From Peptostreptococcus sp. (GTDB taxonomy: Bacteria; Bacillota; Clostridia; Peptostreptococcales; Peptostreptococcaceae), in NCBI GenBank assembly GCA_020025095.1, contig JAHHSS010000087.1, positions 1-6,119 of the forward strand: 6,119 nt of DNA. The letters run 5' to 3'. Each line of letters begins with the position of its first letter. The first letter of the stretch is position 1. The translations under genes and the position numbers were made by a program. The notes beneath the pieces were generated by a model. The model did not search any database. It was not told the DNA's origin and was given only the letters and a program-made list of their open reading frames with translations. Positions 6,007 through 6,119 of this stretch are shown piece by piece.

Positions 6007-6035
6007 GTAATACTGTAACTCATTATCATTAACAA
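6007..6035 (-). promoter_or_regulatory. Possible feoB promoter
   Basis: TTGTTA (6035-6030) and TATTAC (6012-6007) are separated by 17 nt, and each matches four of six consensus bases. The start of transcription would fall near 6000, giving a leader of about 20 nt. The match is weak, and in such A+T-rich DNA other pairings are possible. The main support is that the Fur-like site sits between the two hexamers, where bound repressor would exclude RNA polymerase. Confidence 0.4.
6015..6033 (-). promoter_or_regulatory. Fur box (iron-responsive operator)
   Basis: The minus-strand 19-mer GTTAATGATAATGAGTTAC agrees with the classical Fur consensus GATAATGATAATCATTATC at 14 of 19 positions, including an uninterrupted TAATGATAAT core. 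It lies 39 bases upstream of the feoB start. The left half is strong and the right half degenerate. Repression of feoB by Fur with Fe2+ is the expected effect, inferred from the site and the gene function. Confidence 0.68.
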
Positions 6036-6119
6036 TATATACTTTTTATTAGAAACAACATAATACTATATTGCTATAAATATTTTTTTCATTTAGATAA
6101 AATACTAAGCTATTAATAT

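Noticed and set aside
6036..6119. Tail of an upstream feoA or another gene at the right edge
   Set aside because: No open frame with a plausible product ends in this stretch on either strand. It appears to be A+T-rich upstream DNA only.
1..6119. Mobile element, CRISPR array, toxin-antitoxin pair, tRNA or rRNA
   Set aside because: I saw no transposase or nuclease motifs, no regularly spaced direct repeats, no cloverleaf-type sequence, and no unexplained coding region of useful size.

Overview
The window is strongly A+T-rich, tightly packed DNA from a low-GC anaerobic Firmicute. Gene content, codon use and the proteins (NAD-linked class 1B dihydroorotate dehydrogenase with PyrK, a short PyrE with a C-terminal CPLC motif, a clostridial FeoB with a small Cys-rich partner) suit Clostridia, perhaps the Peptostreptococcaceae. 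The species assignment is inference. All six genes I can support lie on the minus strand, so transcription runs from right to left in two units.

Right-hand unit (about 6035 to 3590): a ferrous-iron uptake operon. A Fur-box-like sequence (6015-6033) lies inside a weak predicted promoter. It is followed by feoB (GTPase-permease) and then a 50-residue single-pass Cys-rich protein of the FeoB-associated type, too short to show up in a routine open-frame scan. The unit ends at a clear intrinsic terminator (3590-3622). No feoA is present in the window.

Left-hand unit (about 3467 to 173): a de novo pyrimidine operon, pyrB-pyrK-pyrD-pyrE. It has a good sigma-A-type promoter (TTGACA / GATAAT), a short leader, a PyrR-binding-loop-like hairpin two bases upstream of the pyrB Shine-Dalgarno, genes 12 nt apart, overlapping by 1 nt and 28 nt apart, and a strong intrinsic terminator after pyrE. 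The products cover carbamoyl-aspartate formation (PyrB), dihydroorotate oxidation with NAD+ (PyrD plus PyrK) and orotate phosphoribosylation (PyrE). Carbamoyl-phosphate synthetase, dihydroorotase (PyrC), OMP decarboxylase (PyrF) and PyrR must be encoded elsewhere.

The most interesting signal is the pyr leader. The PyrR motif is placed to block ribosome binding, and I see no convincing attenuator, which points to translational rather than attenuation control. The first 172 bases hold no gene but contain a near-perfect 29-base palindrome followed by a T run, possibly the end of a plus-strand unit lying to the left. I found no mobile element, CRISPR array, tRNA or rRNA, and no clearly new system.
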